Assembly (NCBI RefSeq): GCF_023856365.1
Contig: NC_064537.1
Coordinates: 2,929,001-2,993,000, forward strand
Direction: 5' to 3'
Length of the DNA stretch: 64,000 nucleotides
Source of the DNA: Brienomyrus brachyistius
Lineage: Eukaryota; Chordata; Actinopteri; Osteoglossiformes; Mormyridae
Position numbers and translations under genes: made by a program
Shown here: piece after piece, positions 12,161 through 31,269 of the stretch
How positions within the stretch are numbered: the stretch's first letter is position 1
How the letters are laid out: each line of letters starts with the position of its first letter
Notes under the pieces: generated by a model
Database searches by the model: none
Told to the model about the DNA's origin: nothing
What the model saw: the letters and a program-made list of their open reading frames with translations, nothing else

Positions 12161-14409
12161 TTTTCAGTCACCCTACAGAGGCAGAGTAGAGAAAGGATGC
12201 AGGTCCCTTCTGGGTGTGCAGTAGTTAAGGAACCAGCGCTGTGTTTAGACGACTGGTGCCAAACCCCAGCACCAGCATACAACATGATGACACGAAGGTA
12301 GCAGCGAACACCTTCTTTAAAGTCTTTAAATAAGTCTGACCGTCAGTCACATGAAAGAGCCCGCAAAGGTAAATAAACTCACTTACGTCAGAAAAGTGCA
12401 GAGTCACAAAGCTATGTTTCCAGAAAGGTGACCTCCCTGTGTGATCTCTCCAGCTGCTGGGGACAGAAGAGTTTCAGCCTGCCGGACGAATGTGGTCCCG
12501 TTGTCAACGGCAGAAAAGTGTCAGGCACGGGGGAGGGGCCAATCATATCTGTGGGTCCCAAGCCCCGCCCCTTCTCCCCTCTAACATGCCCACCCTCGGC
12601 CCCCTCCTGACACTTGCCTCTGAGACAGGCTGAGGTTGGCACCGCCCTCCTCAAAGCTCTGGCCATCCTGATGCGTGTGGGACATTGAGAAGGGGGGGGT
12701 GGCGCTCAGGCTATCTTTGGATGAGCGGGAATGCCAGGCTGAATCCTACACAGGAAGTCCGCCCCCCTGCCCCCCACTCCCGGATGTGGTGCGTTTTTGG
12801 TGTGCGTGGATAAGCAACTGAGTCCTGGTCCCTGTCACTTGAACCTGCCAGAGAGTGTGTGACTGTGGAGATAATCGCCTGTCAACAAGATTTAATCACA
12901 TGTGAAGTGTAGACAGGCGGCAACAGGCAACAGCTGAAAAGAGCCCCCACCCCCAGCCACTCTGACGAGGGCTTAGCACACATCCAGACAGGCCTCCCGT
13001 TATCCCATTCCCTCCAGATCAGGGCTCGTGTGAAGCTCCACACTGCCTGTAATTCTAATCGCAATTGCAATTGTAAATGGCATACAGACAATTTCTGGAG
13101 TAAGATGTGAAAATTCTGGCTATGCAGTTTTTTTCTTCCATTCAGTGTGAAGTTCTGTCCTCTGAAATATTGCAGCTACTGTCACAATCTATTTTTGGTT
13201 GTAATCTTCCGGATTCATTGTGCAAATGCTGTCTCACCAGCGTGTGAGTAACATGTGGGAAAGCCGCGTCCAGCTGATTGTGATTGCCCCCCCCCCATAA
13301 CTCCCCCCTCGCATGTGCCCGTGTTTTCAGCCGTCTCCCGGGAGACCGCCTTGTAAATAAACATGGAGAGATCGAGGCAGTGGCCCTGTGTCCCACAGCG
13401 TGAGTCAGTCAGGGGAAGCCGCATGCCTGTCTCCAGCCCACCCCCACAGTCCACACATAAGCGAGGTTGTAGGGGATCCTTTCAGGCTCATGTAGGTGGT
13501 GTTGGACTGGCTGTGAAAGGAGGCCTGACTGACATTAGCCACCTCCCTGCATGCATCTTGCTCTCCATCTTGTCTGTTGTGGGGGGAGGGTGGCATAGCG
13601 GTTAAGTTGTACTATGGTTTTTAGTTCAAATCCCTCGACCAGCTGTTACTTGTGAACAAAGGTGTTTGCTGTTTTACCAAACAAAGGGGTGTATGAATGG
13701 GCATGCCTCTAAATCAGGTCACAGTTTGCTTTCAGAGGTGGGGGTGTCAGTGAATCTCCTGGGGGGGGGCAGCTGCTGGCTCACTTTAACAGTAATGATC
13801 AACAATAGAGAAATAATGACCGTAGATCTATTTAAGTACATGCCTTGGTTTGAAAGGGTCATGTAGCAGTGAGCCACGTTGCCATAGAAACATCTATTTT
13901 GGCTGTTAAACACCCCCCCTCTGTAAACAACATATCAGTGTCAGAGGTGTGTTTAACATGTTTATTTATCTATTATTTTCCAAATAAATAGAAAATCCTT
14001 CCCTCATTCAGGCCACAGATCTGACTTAGCAGCTTTATGTTCTTTAACTGTGTTTGCAAACGTGACCCGTAAGGATTCCTGTGTTTTTTTCCACGGCTGC
14101 ACTTAGAGGCCATTACCGCGGCCAACGGCGTCCCGGACGATGCTGCCATGTCTGACCATTTCGCTGTGCATCATGGGAAAATACATTTCAATAAAATTGA
14201 GACGCTGCCAAGAAAAACTCTTAGTCGTATCTATGGAGGTGATGGAAGCATGAAGCGCAACTGTATTGATTTTTGTGGAAAAAAATGTACAATATTATGT
14301 TGAACAAAATTCTGTAAAGAGATTTTGCGTTGAACGAAGGATGATGTTTTATAGTTTAATCTGGCCTTCAGCCCAGATCTTCTGAGAATCTTCAGATCTT
14401 CAGAAAATG
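12161..14409. other. Intergenic; one SINE head fragment, otherwise nothing recognised
   Basis: A short SINE-like head (GTGGCATAGCGGTTAAG, B box AGTTCAAATCCCT) lies at about 13575-13640. The rest shows no coding exon or RNA gene. Confidence 0.5.
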
Positions 14410-14611
14410 GGATTGAAGCAGACTGTGCTTCTGATTCCGGGATGAAGCAGACTGTGCTTCTGATTCCGGGATGAAGCAGACTGTGCTTCTGATTCTGGGA
14501 TGAAGCAGACTGTGCTTCTGATTCCGGGATGAAGCAGACTGTGCTTCTGATTCTGGGATGAAGCAGACTGTGCTTCTGATTCCGGGATGAAGCAGACTGT
14601 GCTTCTGATTC
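14410..14611. repeat. Minisatellite, 29 bp x 7
   Basis: Unit GATGAAGCAGACTGTGCTTC, then TGATTCCGG, with a two-state variant (ttccgg or ttctgg). It is nearly perfect, implying recent expansion. Confidence 0.92.
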
Positions 14612-15667
14612 CCTTAAGTACCAGCCACTGGCGCAAAATGGGCCCAGGGGTGCAGTAATTTTGGTCCATCCTGGTCCTCAGATTACAGGGCGTTGAGTGA
14701 GATGTTTTGTGATCTGACAATGAGGAGCCTGTCCCTTTAAATGCTGAGAAAGGAATGTGTTTCATTTGGGATGGGGGTGGGCTCTCCCTTTCTAAGTGGA
14801 GTCTGGGGGTCTTCCTAAGGCACAGCGCTGTTTAGAGAACCAGGATGATGATCCACCACTTTGGGAGGGAAAATAGAAATGTAAACAGTGCTTTTACACT
14901 GTGAGGGAGGGGCAGTGAGTAACTACAGCATTGTCCCCTCATTTCCACCATGGCATGACCTCGAGGAGCTGATGGACTGGCCTGGTGGCTCCCTTCCTGC
15001 TCTGCAGACCTCCAGCCTCACTCCTTCTGACAGGTTTCCTCAAGGGACTGTGGGAAGAGGACCTCTGTTTATCTTACCTATCCCGACTATTAACGGACCC
15101 CCTTTTCCGGGTGGGTGACCTGCCGTGCGGAGCCACGGTTATCAGGCTGGAATTCCTTGAGGATTCAGCATGCCAGGGTGCCTTTTGGAAGTAATGCAGG
15201 AAACACATGCTGCCGGACAGGAAGTACAGGGAACTCACAGATCCCATTAATCTCTAACAGTTTGTTTGAGACGGACAGGAACTACACTGCTTCCCCTTAA
15301 GAGGCACCATCAGGCTTCAGCACACAGCAGCCAATCAGGTAGAATATGAATAGCAGTTAAAGTGACAGACTGGGGAATGAAAGGCTCCAGGAAAAAGGGG
15401 TGGGGCCACAGGGGGGACTGGCTGCAGCTAAAAGTCACCAATCCAAAACATATCATTGGCTAAGGAGAAGACTGGCTTCTCGGTATGATTTATGGCCCCC
15501 CCACCTTAAAAAAGTTCTGGAATCGCCACTGACCCAGGGGTGCTAAACCTAAATTGTCCAATCTGTAAAAATGGGTTGTTTTGGGAGGAAAATAGAAAGG
15601 AGAAATAAAGAATCAATACACAGTGTGTGTCTAATGCAGAAATTTCTCTGCCAGACTGACTTACTAG
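14612..15667. other. Intergenic, nothing recognised
   Basis: No coding exon, RNA gene or clear mobile element is seen in this kilobase. Short open frames here lack any recognisable domain or splice context. Confidence 0.5.
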
Positions 15668-16240
15668 CACCGTGAGGGTACCTTCAGGACGTCTGTGATG
15701 GCCCCATGCACACAAACGAGCACTGTGAGGGTACCTTCAGGACGTCTGTGATGGCCCCATGCAGACAGACGAGCACCATGAGGGTACCTTCAGGATGTCT
15801 GTGATGGCCCCATGCACACAGACGAGCACTGTGAGGGTACCTTCAGGACGTCTGTGATGGCCCCATGCAGACAGACGAGCACCGTGAGGGTACCTTCAGG
15901 ACGTCTGTGATGGCCCCATGCACACAAACGAGCACTGTGAGGGTACCTTCAGGACGTCTGTGATGGCCCCATGCAGACAGACGAGCACCATGAGGGTACC
16001 TTCAGGATGTCTGTGATGGCCCCATGCACACAGACGAGCACTGTGAGGGTACCTTCAGGACGTCTGTGATGGCCCCATGCAGACAGACGAGCACCGTGAG
16101 GGTACCTTCAGGACGTCTGTGATGGCCCCATGCACACAGACGAGCACTGTGAGGGTACCTTCAGGACGTCTGTGATGGCCCCATGCAGACAGACGAGCAC
16201 CGTGAGGGTACCTTCAGGACGTCTGTGATGGCCTCATGCA
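15668..16240. repeat. Minisatellite, 53 bp x 11, with 212-bp higher-order unit
   Basis: Units start at 15668, 15721, 15774 and so on, each containing GAGGGTACCTTCAGGACGTC and GTGATGGCCCCATGCA. Variant positions (caccg/cactg/caccatg; cacacaaac/agacagac/cacacagac; ggacgtc/ggatgtc) follow a pattern of four. Units 1-4 (15668-15879) are repeated as units 5-8 (15880-16091), then the pattern continues in simpler alternation. Confidence 0.93.
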
Positions 16241-16387
16241 GTGTTAGACATGGGCACGTTCCCCTGTTCCTGGATGAGCTCCTCATGTGAGAAGAAGAGG
16301 GCCGCCCTTCAGCGACCAAAGGGCCGTGTGTACGGAAGACATGTTCAGATAGAAAAACAAAAAAGCAGGGTCAGTGTAAACAAACCG

Positions 16388-16975
16388 GTGTGTGTGTGTC
16401 TGTGTGTGTGTGTCTGTGTGTGTGTGTGTGTCTGTGTGTGTGTGTGTGTCTGTGAGTGTGTGTGTGTGTGTCTGTGTGTGTCTGTGTGTGTGTGTGTCTG
16501 TGTGTGTCTGTCTGTGTGTGTGTGTGTGTGTCTGTGTGTGTCTGTGTATGTGTGTGTCTGTGTGTGTGTCTGTGTGTCTGTGTGTGTCTGTGTGTGTGTG
16601 TATCTGTGTGTGTGTGTGTCTGTGTGTGTCTGTGTGTGTCTGTGTGTGGTTCTGTGTGTCTGTGTGTGTGTCTGTGTGTGTGTGTGTCTGTGTGTGTCTG
16701 TGTGTGTGTCTGTGTGTCTGTGTGTGTGTGTGTTTGTGTGTCTGTCTGTGTGTGTGTGTCTGTCTGTGTGTCTGTGTGTGTGTGTGTGTGCCTGTGTGTG
16801 TGTGTGTCTGTATGTGTGTCTGTGTGTGTGTGTCTGTGTGTGTGTGTCTGTGTGTGTGTGTGTCTGTGTGTGTGTCTATGTGTGTGTGTGTGTGTGTCTG
16901 TGTGTGCGTGTGTCTGTGTATCTGTGTGTGTGTGTCTGTGTGTGTGTCTGTGTGTGTGTCTGTGTGTGTGTTTGC
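16388..16975. repeat. (TG)n microsatellite with TCTG interruptions, about 590 bp
   Basis: Runs of TG of varying length are separated by TCTG. The tract produces long open frames of Cys-Val on one strand and Thr-His on the other, with no coding meaning. Confidence 0.97.
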
Positions 16976-17194
16976 GCACAGCATCCTACCCAAGGTGCAC
17001 GGGCTGCCAGAAGTGGACACTCGCGCAGATGTGTTCACTCATGACTGAGCCCTTTCTCTTTGGGACACCCACTGATGTTCAGCGCGTGACTGTGATTACA
17101 GCCGCCCGCCACATGGACACAGTGCCGTTACACTGCGCTTTGCCAACCCGCCTAGCTTATCTGCGCTCTGTCCCCCTGCTGTGATGTGGACACT

Positions 17195-17214
17195 GAGCTT
17201 CTCTCTCTCTCTCC

Positions 17215-17245
<31 letters not shown>

Positions 17246-17268
17246 ACATACACACACACACCCACACA
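17195..17268. repeat. (CT)n followed by (CA)n microsatellite
   Basis: A CT run at about 17200-17245 is followed by a CA run at about 17250-17268. Confidence 0.9.
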
Positions 17269-17519
17269 GTCTCCCCACAACTGCATTTGACTCCCCAAAC
17301 AATTGTTTTCAATTGCAGAAATTCAAGATAAGAGCTTCTCATCCAGGGTCTAACTAAACATCAGACTTCAGAGAGCTCGGCCACTGGTCTGGGAGCACAG
17401 GTTCCGCATGTGATGGTCCAGTATTTCTGCTTAGAATTACAGTCAAGCTGACTATTACATTATTAGAAATTATCCATCACTACATTTATATCTCGTCGAC
17501 ATAAACATTCATTCCCTGT

Positions 17520-17705
17520 AGCGACTTGTCCTGTGCACTGCCACTGCAATCCCACTGGCACTGCATTGTGGCCTGTGAGGGGAAACTTCATGTGAAGAAC
17601 AGGGTAACTCCACACACACAGAATGGCAAGTATTTGAACCCAGGTATCCAGAAGTGAGAGGCGACTGTGCAAACCACAGCACCACCATGGTGCCCATAGA
17701 ACACA
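17520..17705 (-). mobile_element. Diverged tRNA-derived SINE (family B), minus strand
   Basis: On the minus strand it reads gggcaccatggtggtgctgtgg, then a B-box-like GGGTTCAAATAC and gtgtgtgtggagtt. This matches the head of the full family B copies at 32312-32666 and 48920-49294. It is 5'-complete and 3'-truncated or decayed. Confidence 0.6.
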
Positions 17706-18429
17706 CCTAGTTACTGTTATTACTATGGTTAGTCTGCAGAAAGCCTGTGTCTGCAGATTTGGACTGGAGAAATCACAATTCCTCAAGAAGTTTGACCGGG
17801 TGAGCTTGATCACAAAGCTACGATCCAAGACGACCTTGTGAAAATGCTCAGCACCGAAGTGGAGAGCAGAGACGGGGGAGTCTCTCCCAGGCCTTGGAAC
17901 GAGCTCCGCAGCAGATGCAGGCTATTGGGAAATCACTCTCTCCAGACTGCACTCGTTTTCGTAACAGCCTGTGATGTCAGCGACTGGAGCCTTTCCATGA
18001 CAAACTGCTGGGAACGAGGGCTTTTAACAAGACAGAACTTTGTGAAAAGTGGCACGGACTCAGCCAGAAGGCAACCCATCAGGGAGATGGATTATAAACT
18101 GTACACTAAGTGTTGGATAAGTGTCAAGGCCTCCGTGAGAGCCATTGTTAATGAGCTCAGGTGTGACTAGCTGTCATCCCGATCATTTATGAAGTTAATT
18201 ATCCTTCATCCATTTCAACTGTAATGATTATGTAGCAGTTCGGCGTATTCAAATACAGAGATTAGTATATAAAAAAAAAACTTTCATTAGCTTTAAAGAT
18301 GCCTTAGACACAGTACAGAGCATCATTAAGAAATAGAGACGCTTTGGCATCCCCAAGACCTTGTTAAGAAGTAGGGAACTAGGAGGAAGCTGAATAGACC
18401 AGTCACTGAGAATCCGACAGGCACCTGTA
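17706..18429. other. Intergenic, nothing recognised
   Basis: An open frame at 17838-18170 (110 codons) has no recognisable domain and no splice or promoter context that I can support. Confidence 0.4.
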
Positions 18430-18715
18430 GGGGGCGCTGTGTGGCTCAGTGGGATAGGCCTCTATTCTTGTGAGCAGAAGGTCATTGGTTCAAATCCCAG
18501 GCCCAGCAGAGTAGCCCTCCCGTCTGAATAAGCCATTATGCTCAAAAAATCCTCCAGTGATACTGTATAAAAAACTAACACTGCACTTTGGCCCCAACCT
18601 TTGCTCTCTAGATATGTGTGTGTCTGAAAAAGGGGGGGGCATGATAGAATATGTGAAAATACACATTCCAGTGTAGCTGTACTTCTGCAACTGGCAAATA
18701 AAGCGTCTCTTCATT
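18430..18715 (+). mobile_element. tRNA-derived SINE (family A)
   Basis: A-box region TGGCTCAGTGGGATAGG and B box GGTTCAAATCCC (18487-18498), with gagcagaaggtcatt just before. The 3' end reads tgtacttctgcaactggcaaataaagcg, the same tail as the copy at 44045-44315. Confidence 0.75.
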
Positions 18716-18877
18716 TAACCGAAGGAGCTGCGGCCCATGTGGTCAAAGAATAGTGATTCTGTGTGTGTCACAGTATTAAAAGCTCTGCAGGAAGTCAAGA
18801 AGAAAACCTCTGTGCAACAAGGCCCAGAGCAAGGCGTGCAGCAGTCTGACAATTATGTGAAACATTATGTCATGAAC

Positions 18878-19001
18878 TCTGAGCCTGCTGCCATGGCCCA
18901 GTCAGAACTCTGCGCCTGCTGCCGTGGCCCAATCAGAACTCCGAGCCTGCTGCCGTGGCCCAATCAGAACTTCGAGCCTGCTGCCGTGGCCCAATCAGAA
19001 C
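18878..19001. repeat. Tandem repeat, 31 bp x 4
   Basis: Unit TCTGAGCCTGCTGCCGTGGC, then CCAATCAGAAC. Copies start at 18878, 18909, 18940 and 18971. Each carries a CCAAT pentamer. Confidence 0.92.
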
Positions 19002-19319
19002 TCTGTCCTGAAACCACTCGGAAACCTACGGAATGACTGGACGGGGAAGTTCACCAACAGTGTACAACACAGAAAGGCTAAGGATGAGCTTTCCTGCCAG
19101 ATAATTCAGATTATTACCGAGGACGTCTAGCACCTACTGCCTACTGAGCATGTGCATGGCCAGTCTGGTATACAGGCCACTCCCAATGTGTAGATCACAT
19201 TTGGAAATGCTGCCTTATTTATTCATTGACTCCTTGCAATACCTCCTTTACCGCCAAATGCACACTATTCATGGACATTTACAATTATAATTCAGCATTT
19301 ATTGGTTAATTTCTTTATA

Positions 19320-19440
19320 CACACGAACCTTGTTTCACAGTCTTGAAGCTGGGCAGCCAAGCATTTCACTGCATACCATACTTAGTGTAACTGTATATGT
19401 GACAAATAAAACTGTGATTCATTTATTGACTGAAATTTGA
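19320..19440 (+). mobile_element. Retroelement 3'-end fragment
   Basis: The stretch ccaagcatttcactgcatac and the following gtatatgtgacaaataaaactg match the fragment at 25800-25985 almost base for base in their common core. It is a common 3' tail type in fish genomes. The parental element cannot be named from this piece. Confidence 0.5.
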
Positions 19441-19569
19441 TGGGACTTCAATGGCTTTGAGGTGTTCGGTTATCAAAGCTATTTCCTTTGGTTTGTTTTA
19501 CATTTTTTGAATGCTGGAGGATTGTAGGCCGCATGTGACCATATGTAATCAAAGGCTGAAGGAACTCTC

Positions 19570-19575
19570 TTTATT
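19570..19575 (-). terminator. tekt3: Candidate tekt3 polyadenylation signal
   Basis: The minus strand has AATAAA (plus-strand tttatt) about 270 bases downstream of the tekt3 stop codon. It is the first such hexamer I see after the stop and gives a short 3'UTR. Cleavage would fall roughly 10-30 bases further left. Confidence 0.45.
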
Positions 19576-19841
19576 TGCCTCGTTGGTTCGCTCACTCGCA
19601 TACATCGACACTTTGTCAGGGGGTGTTGGTATCTACTACCACAGCTCTGAGTGCTTATAAAAGGTGCCCTTGTGTATAGACAGTGTGCTTGCGCTGGGAC
19701 ATGGAGCCTTCTGGAATGGGAACTTCCTAAAGGTACTGAGACTTCATCTCTTCAGGTTTCCCCATGTTCAGCAGACACCACGTCGCCTCTAAACCTCCCC
19801 CCCAGCTGGTGCTCTCCCCCCATCAGGATACCCCTCCCACT

Positions 19842-26803
<6,962 letters not shown>

Positions 26804-26831
26804 GCGTCACTCCGAGCGAGCTGGCTGCGTC
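26804..26831 (-). other. tekt3: tekt3 5'UTR part of exon 2
   Basis: A pyrimidine-rich acceptor (ttccctcgcattccag on the minus strand) ends at 26832, giving 28 bases of 5' leader before the ATG at 26801-26803. An upstream non-coding exon is therefore expected. A consensus donor (gtaagt) occurs on the minus strand just after 27543. Confidence 0.55.
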
Positions 26832-27542
26832 CTGGAATGCGAGGGAAGTAACGGCGGCAGTCATACGTCATGTAGCGAGCAGGACCCCGAGCCCGGCGGC
26901 TTGCTGAGTGGCCTTTCCTGCCGTTCATTTCTCTCGGCCGTGTGCACGCCAGCGATTTATGTAAACAGTAATAAACATTTCCACATGTTCACATATCTGG
27001 TAGTGCCAGAAAGCAAGCACAGGACTTGCAGAAAAGAAAAGACTGAACTGCGTTTGTGTGGCACACATTGCTTTTTCCTTATGCTTTCATTCTCTCACAC
27101 TGCAGCCTAATGTGTCACCCTTTAATAACTGAAGGTGCTTCACACTGAATTACCCTGTAATTCTCACTTCACCTTTACTTCCAGCAGCAAACATAATTAA
27201 TTTGCTTTGCATTGTTTCTTTCATCTATATATCACAAAAAATCCTTCTTGGACAAACAAGGATACTTTGCTAAATACTGAATACCCCTGTTTTCATAATA
27301 AATGCAAATATTTTAACGTATTTCCATCAAAGCTGCATTTGCACATTTTTGGCATTTTTTTGGTTTTGGTGCTTGGAGGAAAATCTTACTTTGTAATTAT
27401 GTAATTTAGCAAGCGTCACACATTACCCAATCTTAATGAGCTGTCAAAACAATCGCATTAATCAAAGCAATCGTATAGGAGACAGACACGATAGAAAACC
27501 TTTGCTTTGGCTTAATTTAAATTAACCTAATCTAAAACTTAC

Positions 27543-27700
27543 GTGAAAAGGGGGCTTAGTCAAATATCCTCCCCATTCAGCGCTCCAACGCTACCTCGCC
27601 CACTGCCCCTCACCGGCTGCTTTTGCGCACACCTAGCTGCACGCTCAAGAATTTAGAAAGGTATCGTCGGCCGGGCTATTGATTGACAGTATCGCTGCCC
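27543..27700 (-). other. tekt3: tekt3 non-coding first exon (approximate)
   Basis: The 3' boundary is the splice donor TTCAC|gtaagt on the minus strand, at 27543/27542. An alternative donor (ggcgag|gtagcg) lies near 27593. The stretch 27560-27740 is CpG-rich and holds CCAAT boxes in both orientations (near 27697 and 27730), as expected at a TATA-less promoter. The 5' end is a guess, so treat the span as an area rather than an exon call. Confidence 0.35.
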
Positions 27701-27801
27701 AATCACGGTTGGCATGTAGGAGCAGTCGACCAATCGCCGAATGAGGAGGGAGTTTTACCCGACGCAAAATCGTCCAGAGTTACTCAGTTGCCACAGAGGC
27801 A

Positions 27802-27816
27802 GTTGCCATTGGTAAC
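27802..27816. promoter_or_regulatory. tekt3: RFX X-box upstream of tekt3
   Basis: The sequence is GTTGCC-ATT-GGTAAC, an exact match to the X-box consensus GTNRCC(N0-3)RGYAAC bound by RFX factors. These factors act with FoxJ1 to drive motile-cilium genes. The site lies about 1.0 kb upstream of the tekt3 ATG and 100-250 bases upstream of the inferred first exon. A half-site (GTTGCC) occurs again at 27787-27792. The match is read directly; the regulatory role is inferred from the family and the position. Confidence 0.75.
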
Positions 27817-27819
27817 ATC

Positions 27820-30800
27820 TCTAATCCTAGTAGTGGATAGTCGGTGCAAAAAAAACACACCGATTTTTTTTTTTAAAGAAAAACTGTATGTGCGTGAACT
27901 TCTAAGGACAAAAAGTGACACTAAAAGAAAGAAATTTTTTTCTACTGTTTTATTTCCTATAAGGGATGGAAGACGTTCGGTGAATTATGCATGATCATGC
28001 TGTAAAACACGCATAAATACCCATGCATGTTAAACAGCTGTTAGCCACAGATTTCTATGGTTTCTTACCTAGTTTTAAGTTTTGTGACGACTGCTGTAGT
28101 CAGTAGAAACAGCTGCTTATATTTTCCCCTTTGTCCACTGAAAGCTAAAGGCTTATACCAGCAAAATGAAAGAAATTAACATTAATCACTGCTGTAAATA
28201 TGAATTATATATTTTTAATGATATGCAGGGATTGGTCACTGCAGTTATCTCATAGCTGTGAGGGGGGAGAGAGTTGGTGGCCCCCAAAATGGGAAGTAAC
28301 TTTGACTTGAATGGCACCAAAGAGAGACAGGCAGACATCAGCCTGAAGGTGATGAAACATCCTGCTTTCGGTGTCCATGCGGAGAGGAAGTGAGCCTTCT
28401 ACCTGCATCACTGGGCAAACTGGAGAAGCCTGGGAGACTCGGGTACGGCGGTGTCCCGTTTGGGCTCCCCGCGGGACGCCGAGCAGCGCACCAGCCCTCG
28501 CATACCATCTCCACTGTACATGGGCTGGGCCCCGGGGACGCCTGACGTTCAGGCAGTCCATCTGTGCAATAGGGGCCACAGGCTCCTGAATGTCCTGGGT
28601 GTGGTAACATCTGGCAGCAGCAGCTGGACAGGAAGGAAGGGGTGAGGGGAGGGGGGCTGGGGGGGGTCATAAATTTTGCAGCTGTGTGCACATACGGAGC
28701 CAAAAACACAGCCGCCCCCCCCCACCCCACCCCTCACACACACACGTTCCGCAAGGAACCCAAAGCCTCACTAAAACATGGTAACGTTAAACCTCGATGG
28801 CAGAGCGGCTGACAGCTCGAGACGCACGAGGAGCTGCTCCGTCTGTTTGTGGTCCGGGGTACCGGGGTACTGCCGGCCCACGTGTGGACTGGCTGGGTTA
28901 TCCCCACATGAAGCCTGCGCTTCGGGGACAAGATACGGGGGGGGGGGGGGTCCGAACCGCGGATCCTGTCTGGCTGAGCCTCCTCTCAGTATGTGAGGGG
29001 TACAGCCAAACACAGCTGCAACGCATTTCCCTGCGTTCCGTAACCAACCCCCCCCCCCCCGCCAAGAAAACACACATTTAGGCAAGTGCTGCCCCTCCCC
29101 AGGTCATGTGACTTAGGGATTGTACCAGGCAGTATAGGCCAGAGGGCTGGGCTACACCCCGAACTGGATCGCAGTTCATCAGAGCGCATACAGTGCGATT
29201 ATTAATGACAAGGCAGTATAGTTAACAGGTTTAACAGTATAGTTGATTGACAAGTTTATTCACTCCAAAAATTCTCCACTAATATTTATGCTGTTTCTGG
29301 ATGAACCAAGGTGAATCATTGCAGTGTTTTAAAGCACTGAAGCGCCCAATCATTTCAAAAGGCAGAGATTCCCACAATGCACCTGAATGGTGGATATAAG
29401 ATGCTCCCTGTAGTCTCTGTTGAGACTAAATTACCAGGGAGTTTCGCCAGGCAGACAGGATGTTCCTGGTGCGAGACTGAGTCCACCAGCAAATACAGTG
29501 CTACTCACGCATATATTATTAATTACCTTTCTATTAGGACCATTTGATTGCAGCTGCGGCTGGATGATTGATTATTTTATTGGGATTAGTCTGTGTTTAA
29601 TGTGAAGTCCAATGCGTCGAGGCTCTCTGAGCTGGCAGGTGAAATCGGAAGCGCATCCTCTGCTCAGGTGATTTTTTTTTATGGTGTGGAATCAGGTGAC
29701 TCTCTTGCCTTCCAGCAGCTAGGTTACAGTCGGCCTGATGAATCATTCAGGCCACCGAGCGCACAGGAGGCAGCTTAACACGTTATAATAATGGCCGTGT
29801 CTTGTTACGCCGCTTGGAGAGAGATCCCTTACACTAATCTGGTAAGACGAAGCCAGTTTTCCACTCGCTCTGGCTCTCCGGGCCTCGCTGATGACGGCCA
29901 CCTAGACTGGACACAAAGCAAATCGTTTCGTGTGCTCATGTGCCATTGGTGCTGCTCCTCGGCGTGTGCATGACATGCAGGGGGTAGGATGAAGCGAACA
30001 TATCCGTTCTTTTGGGTGGGGGCGGAGGTCCAGATTCCACCATAAAGGATTCGGTAAAGTAAGCTCCTTCTCACAGCCAGGCCCAGCGATGCCCCGGAGA
30101 GAAACGACAGCCCTTCGTTTGCTCCGATCAAACCCGCGGCTGCGAATCCAGGCTGAAGCTCTCTGTCGATTCCCGGCCGGGCTGCACTTCGCAGCGGCAT
30201 CTGTCTCATGTTCCAGACCTGGTGTCACAGAGGGATCCGAATTCCCACAATTCATCTGTGCACAATGCATAACCAGCCCTAGAGCCTACTAGAAGAATTC
30301 ATTGTATTCATTGTAAGTCATTTTAACAGATGATTATTAATAGATTAAATCATTATTTACTTTCTCTCCTCTTCAGTTACTGTATTTCCAATTCAAGGCT
30401 GCAGTTCACCTCTGCCAGGACGCACAGGAAGACAGCAGGAAACACCCAGGAGAGGATGCCAGTCCAGGAGGGAATCAAACCCACAACCTAGTAGATGTGA
30501 GAAGGCAGCCCTACCCCTGGATCCACCAATCACACCTCCCGATTTAGGTCAGTTTAATCTGCCTTAAAGCCTGCCTTGTAACCTGAGCTTTCATATCACA
30601 CCTTTCATATCACACTGGTCGCATCCTTAAGAACCACGCCACCTGCTGTTCGTTTGCATCAAATCAAATTCTACAGATAATTATAAATGTCTAAATGCTT
30701 TGCATTTAATGCTAGTATCAGTGAGTATCAGTAACAGCGCAGTGATGATGACAGTGTCGTGTTAATTATAAGGAGCTGGAACACTGCCGCTAGTAAACAC

Positions 30801-31265
30801 TGCTAACCACCGTGATCCTGGTGATCAGAGACACACACTTCTGGCACTTTCCCAGTCAGTTGCTACATTATCTATCAAATACAGCAACAAAAACTGAGTT
30901 AAATGCTCTGCGTGATGCAACCACCCCCCTGTGAGCTGCCTTGCAGCAGCTACTGTGCTGTTACACCCCTGTGCGTAAAAAGTCTCAGTCCGCAAGCGGA
31001 TCTGATTCTCTCCTTCTCAGAGGTGACTCCCACCATAAAATTACTAACAGGGTTATTAACAATAGGAATAGTATCAGCACTACCATTAAGTCCAGTGTGC
31101 CGTGATGCAAAGTATGGCATCTCAAAGGAACAACAGTCCTTAAAGGCATGGACACGCCTCTCTATCCATCCTCTACTTCATTGGCTGTCCCAGAGCTGTC
31201 AAAGATACAGAGAACCTTAGCCAGACAATATGACACAGGACTAAGGTCGTGGGAGCAGTATCGAG
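27820..31265. other. Start of the gene desert upstream of tekt3; no coding exon recognised
   Basis: Poly-G/C tracts (near 28695, 28938 and 29045) interrupt otherwise unique sequence. Short open frames around 28250-28730 and 29829-30270 show no recognisable domain. A decayed SINE-like stretch lies at about 30375-30545 (minus), with ggttgtgggtttgattccct as its B-box region. Confidence 0.5.
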
Positions 31266-31269
31266 CCAC

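Noticed and set aside
8773..16240. CRISPR-like regularly spaced repeats
   Set aside because: These are head-to-tail minisatellites without unique spacers, in a vertebrate genome.
16241..17184. Cys/Val-rich and Thr/His-rich open frames
   Set aside because: Pure (TG)n/(TCTG)n microsatellite translation.
18430..18500. A possible tRNA gene (A- and B-box-like sequences)
   Set aside because: The boxes belong to tRNA-derived SINEs. No complete cloverleaf can be folded, and the sequence continues into a SINE body and tail.
28250..28730. Overlapping open frames just upstream of tekt3, possibly a divergent neighbour gene
   Set aside because: No recognisable domain, no convincing splice sites or promoter, and GC-rich sequence that is open by composition.
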